Positions 6,303-9,627 of a stretch of DNA of 9,627 nt are shown one piece after another. Location of the stretch: positions 1 through 9,627 of the forward strand of contig JACRTZ010000090.1 of NCBI GenBank assembly GCA_014304965.1, in the 5' to 3' direction. The notes under the pieces are model-generated. The model worked only from the letters and a program-made list of their open reading frames with translations, was not told the DNA's origin and made no database searches. The stretch's first letter is position 1; every line of letters begins with the position of its first letter. Both the position numbers and the translations under genes were made by a program. Origin of the DNA: Vulcanimicrobiota bacterium (GTDB lineage Bacteria > Vulcanimicrobiota > Vulcanimicrobiia > Vulcanimicrobiales > Vulcanimicrobiaceae).

Positions 6303-7678
6303 TGGAAACGACGACACCCAAGCCGACTGCCTCGGAACTCGTGACGCCGCAGGGGCAACCCGTCGCCGAAGAGCACTCGGGACCGCCGAAATGGGCGCGC
6401 ACCGCCGGCATCGTCGTTGGAGCGATCGTCCTCGTATTCGTCTTGATCTGGGGCGCTCGCGCGATTGCGTACGCCACGACCCACCAGACGACCGACGACG
6501 CGCAGATCGACGCCGATCAGGTCGAGTTGACCAGCAAGATCGTCGAACGCGTGGACAAAATCCTCGCCGATACGAATCAGCAAGTGTCGCGCGGCCAACT
6601 CTTGATTCAACTCGACGACCGCGACGAACGCGCCCGCGTTCTGCAGGCGAAAGCAAATCGCGACGCGGTGCTCGCGCAAGCGCGTGCGGCGCAGGCAAAC
6701 GTCGCGCTGACGCGCGACACCCAAGCCGCGCAAGACATTCAAAATGCGGGCGCCGTAGCGCAGGCGCAAGCCGCGGTCGCCGGCGCGTCCGCCAACGCAC
6801 AGTCGTCGGAAGGGCAGATTTCCGTCGCTCAAGCCGGCGTCAGCGCTGCCGCCGCGCAAGTGCAAGCCGCAAAAGACGCGATTCCCGGCGTCTATCAGAA
6901 TATGTTGCGCGCGAAGGCGGACCTGCGCCGGACCCAGTCGCTCGTTTCTACGGGTGACGTGGCCGCGGCGCAACTCGACGCGGCGCGCGCAAGTTACGAA
7001 GCCGCGCGTTCCGCCTATACGCAGGCGCAGGCCGGCGTCGCGACCGCGCAAGCGAACCTCGCGCAGGCCCGGGAGCGCTTGAATTCCCAACGCTACGCCA
7101 CGAGCGGCACCCAATCGCAGATCGGCCAGCAGGCCGCGACGGTGACGACCGCGCAGGGCAAACTCGCGGAATCGTCGTCGCCGAACCGGGTGGCTGCGCA
7201 GCAAGCGCAAGCCGATGCGGCCGCCGCACAGGTCGAAACCGCCCAAGCGCAACTGAAGACCGCGCAAGATCAACTTTCGTACACGCAGATCCGCTCGCCG
7301 ATCGACGGCTACGTCGGTGCGAAGAACGTCGCAATCGGCGCGACCGTCCAGCCGGGCCAGTCGTTGATGACGATCGTGCCGTCGCAGAACATTTACGTGA
7401 CGGCAAACTTCAAGGAAACGCAACTCGGGAAGATGCGCGTCGGCCAGCAAACGGACATCGGGGTAGACGCCTGCAAAGGCATAGCGCTCACCGGTCACGT
7501 CGTCGCGATTTCTCCGGCTTCACAGAACAAGTTCTCGCTCGTGCCCGCGCAAAACGCAACGGGTAATTTCGTCAAGGTGACGCAGCGCGTGCCGGTGCGC
7601 ATCGCGTTCGATCGTCCCGATCCGTCGTGTCCGCTGCGTCCGGGCATGTCGGTCGAAGCGTCGGTCAAGGTTAAGTAG
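6302..7678 (+). CDS. emrA: EmrA-like membrane fusion protein (HlyD family) of a tripartite efflux pump
   Basis: This is the periplasmic adaptor that links an inner-membrane MFS pump to an outer-membrane channel. Its 458 residues contain a short cytoplasmic tail, one transmembrane helix (about 35-51, GIVVGAIVLVFVLIW) and the first lipoyl half (TTDDAQIDADQVELTSKIVE, 63-82, up to GQLLIQLD). A long Ala/Gln-rich alpha-hairpin follows (about 106-325). The second lipoyl half is YTQIRSPIDGYVG (327-339) with GATVQPGQSLMTIVP, and the beta-barrel segment is IYVTANFKETQLGKMRVGQ (364-382). The NFKETQL signature is typical of EmrA/VceA-type adaptors. The hairpin, near 220 residues, is noticeably longer than I recall for E. 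coli EmrA (total about 390 residues). The start overlaps the tetR stop (TAATG), with GGAA 7 nt upstream, and the emrB-like gene begins 8 bp after its stop. Confidence 0.92.
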   Translation: METTTPKPTASELVTPQGQPVAEEHSGPPKWARTAGIVVGAIVLVFVLIWGARAIAYATTHQTTDDAQIDADQVELTSKIVERVDKILADTNQQVSRGQLLIQLDDRDERARVLQAKANRDAVLAQARAAQANVALTRDTQAAQDIQNAGAVAQAQAAVAGASANAQSSEGQISVAQAGVSAAAAQVQAAKDAIPGVYQNMLRAKADLRRTQSLVSTGDVAAAQLDAARASYEAARSAYTQAQAGVATAQANLAQARERLNSQRYATSGTQSQIGQQAATVTTAQGKLAESSSPNRVAAQQAQADAAAAQVETAQAQLKTAQDQLSYTQIRSPIDGYVGAKNVAIGATVQPGQSLMTIVPSQNIYVTANFKETQLGKMRVGQQTDIGVDACKGIALTGHVVAISPASQNKFSLVPAQNATGNFVKVTQRVPVRIAFDRPDPSCPLRPGMSVEASVKVK

Positions 7679-7686
7679 GACCCGAG

Positions 7687-9279
7687 ATGGCGACCGCCGC
7701 GCCCGCGGGGGCCCGCGCGCCCGCGCCCAGCGTAGCGTTCGGGGCCGAGGCTCGCGACGTCGTCGAATACGGCACGCGCCGGGCGTGGATCACGCTTGCG
7801 ATCGTGGTCGCAACGCTGCTCGAGATCGTGGACGTCACCATCGTCAACGTCGCCTTGCCGAATATTCAGGGCAATTTTGGCGCGAGCGTGGATCAGGCGG
7901 CCTGGATCGGCACCGGATACATCATCGCGAACGTCGTCGTCATTCCGATTACGCCGTGGCTGCAGATGCGCTTCGGCCGCCGCCAGTACTATGCGGCCTC
8001 GATCCTGATCTTCACGCTCGCATCCATCATGTGCGGGCTTTCGAGCACGCTCGAAGAGTTGGTGTTTTGGCGCATCGTTCAGGGCTTGGGCGGCGGCGGC
8101 TTGATTTCAACCTCGCAAGCGATCTTGCGCGAAACGTATCCCGCCGACAAGCAAGGCCTTGCGGCCGGCATCTTCTCGATGGGCGTGATCGTCGGTCCGA
8201 CGTTGGGCCCGACGCTCGGCGGCTTCATCACCGACCAGTTTTCGTGGCGCTGGGCATTTTTCGTCAACGTCGTGCCGGGCATCGTCGCGTTGCTGCTCGT
8301 GCTGACCATGCTGCGCAATCCGCACCGCCCGACCAAAATGCAACTCGACTGGCTCGGCCTCGTCTTGCTCGCGGTCGGGATCGGCTCGCTGCAATACGTG
8401 CTCGACCAAGGTCAACAGAAAGACTGGTTCGACGACGCGTCCATCGTGCTGTGCTCGATCACGGCCGTGACTGGGCTGATCGGCTTTGTGGTCTGGGAGT
8501 TGCGCAACGCAAAGCCGCTCGTGAATCTCGGGGTGCTGCGCTACAAGACCGTTGCGGCGGGCAGCGTGCTCGGCATGGTGCTCGGTATCAGTTTGTACGG
8601 CAGCGTACTGATCCTACCGCAATACGTTCAAGGCTCGCTCGGCTTCACGGCCACGCTCTCGGGCGAATTGCTCATCTTCCGCGCGGCCGCGGTCATGCTG
8701 TTCACGCCGCTCGCGGCCTTTCTCTCCGGGAAAAACTTGGTGGACCAGCGCTGGCAAGTCGCGATCGGGTTCGTGCTGATCGGCATTTCCAACTGGATGC
8801 TTGCGGACGTGACGACGACGGGCGCCGATTTCTGGACCTTCATGTGGCCGCTCGTGCTGAGCGGCGTCGGGCTCGCGCAGATCTTCGTGCCGTTGACGAT
8901 TTCCGTGCTGAGCTCGGTTCAGCCGCGCGACATTCCCGGCGCTGCGGCGTTCTTCAACCTCGCGCGCCAGATCGGCGGCAGCGTTGCGATCGCCGTGCTC
9001 GTCACGATCCTCGCTCGCTCGAACGCCGTCCACCATACAGAACTCGCTTCGCGCGTCACGCTGCACTCGGCGCCGGTCGCCATTTTCGTCGAACGCGACG
9101 GCGGCGCGCGTTCGCCCAAAGTTGTTCAGCAACTCAACGCTATCGTTAGCCGGCAGGCCGCGGTACTGTCGTACGCCGACACGTCGCGCTTCGTTGCCGT
9201 CATTTCCATTCTGCTCGCGCCGCTCGCGTTTATCATGCGGCGCCCGAAGATCGTCGCCGCCGCCGGCGGCGCGGACTAA
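7687..9279 (+). CDS. emrB: EmrB/QacA-type MFS drug efflux transporter (DHA2, 14 transmembrane helices)
   Basis: This 530-residue inner-membrane proton-coupled exporter of hydrophobic compounds acts with the EmrA-like adaptor. After a 30-residue Ala/Pro-rich cytoplasmic tail come the DHA2 landmarks. Motif D1 is LEIVDVTIVNVALPNI (45-60) with its membrane Asp. Motif A is WLQMRFGRRQYY (91-102), motif B is RIVQGLGGGGLIS (129-141) and the antiporter motif C is GVIVGPTLGPTLGGFI (166-181). WRWAFFVNVVPG (187-198) is the EmrB-like continuation. Hydrophobic segments continue to the C-terminal VAVISILLAPLAFIMRRP, consistent with 14 helices, and the total length is normal for the family. A polar periplasmic-type loop precedes the last helix (about 456-496). 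ATG 7687 has a TAGGA overlapping the emrA stop, 6 nt upstream. The next gene's ribosome-binding site overlaps its TAA. Substrate range cannot be predicted from sequence alone. Confidence 0.94.
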   Translation: MATAAPAGARAPAPSVAFGAEARDVVEYGTRRAWITLAIVVATLLEIVDVTIVNVALPNIQGNFGASVDQAAWIGTGYIIANVVVIPITPWLQMRFGRRQYYAASILIFTLASIMCGLSSTLEELVFWRIVQGLGGGGLISTSQAILRETYPADKQGLAAGIFSMGVIVGPTLGPTLGGFITDQFSWRWAFFVNVVPGIVALLLVLTMLRNPHRPTKMQLDWLGLVLLAVGIGSLQYVLDQGQQKDWFDDASIVLCSITAVTGLIGFVVWELRNAKPLVNLGVLRYKTVAAGSVLGMVLGISLYGSVLILPQYVQGSLGFTATLSGELLIFRAAAVMLFTPLAAFLSGKNLVDQRWQVAIGFVLIGISNWMLADVTTTGADFWTFMWPLVLSGVGLAQIFVPLTISVLSSVQPRDIPGAAAFFNLARQIGGSVAIAVLVTILARSNAVHHTELASRVTLHSAPVAIFVERDGGARSPKVVQQLNAIVSRQAAVLSYADTSRFVAVISILLAPLAFIMRRPKIVAAAGGAD

Positions 9280-9284
9280 AGGAG
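9278..9284 (+). promoter_or_regulatory. Ribosome-binding site of the TolC-like gene
   Basis: AAAGGAG overlaps the TAA stop of the MFS gene and lies 6 nt before GTG 9291. It decides a non-ATG start; no alternative start codon lies in frame between the MFS stop and this GTG. Confidence 0.8.
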
Positions 9285-9290
9285 ACTCCC

Positions 9291-9627
9291 GTGTTTGCCC
9301 TCCCACTCGCCTTCGGACTCTTCGCCGGCTCGATCGCCCAGGCGCCGTCCCCGTCATCGTCGCCGCAAGCAACGCCCGTTGCGGTCGCAACGCCTGCGGT
9401 GAGCAGCTCGCGCGCGGCAGGCCTCGTGTTACCGCCGGTACCGAACGTTGGCCCCACGCCGAATCTGCCGGCCAACGCGCTGCCTTCGGGCGATCTCGTC
9501 GGAACGAGCGGACCGTTCGTGGCGCTGGCACTTTCGGATGCGATCGGCATGGCAATGGCACGGAATACCGACCTCGGCGTCGCGCAGTCGAACCGCCGCA
9601 TCGCGGGCTATCAGATTGTCGCGGCCG
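9291..9627 (+). CDS. TolC-like outer-membrane efflux protein, 3' end missing
   Basis: The frame opens at GTG 9291 behind a strong AAAGGAG and runs without a stop through the window end, giving 112 codons. The N-terminus MFALPLAFGLFAGSIAQA is hydrophobic and ends in a plausible signal-peptidase site (AQA before Pro19), but it has no Lys or Arg ahead of the hydrophobic core. A low-complexity Pro/Ser/Ala/Thr-rich segment follows (about 19-76). Then ALALSDAIGMAMARNTDLGV (78-97) and AQSNRRIAGYQIVAA match the start of the outer-membrane efflux protein (OEP) domain, whose usual pattern is LxLxDAIxxALxxNxxL followed by a helix. The position right after adaptor and pump genes fits the outer-membrane channel of the same tripartite pump. 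The beta-barrel segments and the rest of the helical tunnel lie outside the window. Confidence 0.85.
   Translation, partial: MFALPLAFGLFAGSIAQAPSPSSSPQATPVAVATPAVSSSRAAGLVLPPVPNVGPTPNLPANALPSGDLVGTSGPFVALALSDAIGMAMARNTDLGVAQSNRRIAGYQIVAA

Noticed and set aside
6617..7279. Repeated GCGCAAGC-like units in emrA that could be a tandem DNA repeat.
   Set aside because: They are irregularly spaced and keep the reading frame as Ala-Gln-Ala codons, as expected for a coiled-coil hairpin.
5672..7498. A 608-codon open frame on the minus strand across tetR and emrA, and the upstream extension of the hydrolase frame to 6800.
   Set aside because: Both lie opposite well-supported genes, have Arg-rich low-complexity translations without family motifs, and are typical antisense shadows in GC-rich DNA.
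476..8993. The palindromic octamer GCGATCGC (like the cyanobacterial HIP1 element) occurs seven times, at 476, 677, 2128, 2401, 2810, 3131 and 8986; I would expect well under one by base composition.
   Set aside because: Every copy lies in a coding frame as Ala-Ile-Ala (GCN-ATC-GCN) in membrane or ABC proteins, so preferred codons for a common tripeptide explain it; none is intergenic.

Overview
The window looks like a chromosomal segment from a GC-rich, diderm (two-membrane) bacterium. GC content is visibly well above 60%, spacers are very short, and there is an outer-membrane efflux protein plus a periplasmic binding protein with a plain signal peptide and no lipobox. The style (Ala/Gln-rich EmrA-like adaptor, TolC-like protein with a Pro-rich N-terminus) reminds me of uncultivated GC-rich phyla such as Eremiobacterota, but that is an impression from memory and not a demonstrated assignment. 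I see no rRNA, tRNA, CRISPR array, insertion sequence or phage gene, and no gene-free stretch longer than 300 bases.

Layout. Bases 3-413 (+) hold the 3' end of a His-rich conserved protein of unknown function, convergent with and overlapping the end of the next operon. Bases 394-4740 (-) are a complete branched-chain-amino-acid-type ABC importer in the transcription order livK-livH-livM-livG-livF, with spacings from a 19 bp overlap to 27 bp. Upstream of livK on the same strand (4815-5675) is a class A beta-lactamase-like serine hydrolase. It keeps SxxK, SDN and KTG but has no recognisable omega-loop glutamate and no signal peptide. A short divergent control region (about 5605-5699) carries two related operator-like inverted repeats. 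From 5700 to the window end (+) runs a TetR-family regulator, an EmrA-like membrane fusion protein, an EmrB-like 14-helix MFS pump and the first 112 codons of a TolC-like outer-membrane channel.

How they fit together. The rightward operon is a standard self-regulated tripartite drug-efflux system: TetR repressor, inner-membrane pump, periplasmic adaptor and outer-membrane channel. The leftward operon is an amino-acid/amide importer headed by a penicillin-recognising-fold hydrolase. Both sets meet at one shared operator region, so the TetR protein may control the divergent hydrolase (and perhaps the importer) as well as the pump. The individual families are familiar. The points worth a second look are the atypical hydrolase, the paired operators, the uncertain start sites, the unknown His-rich protein, and the unusual extensions in the adaptor and the channel.
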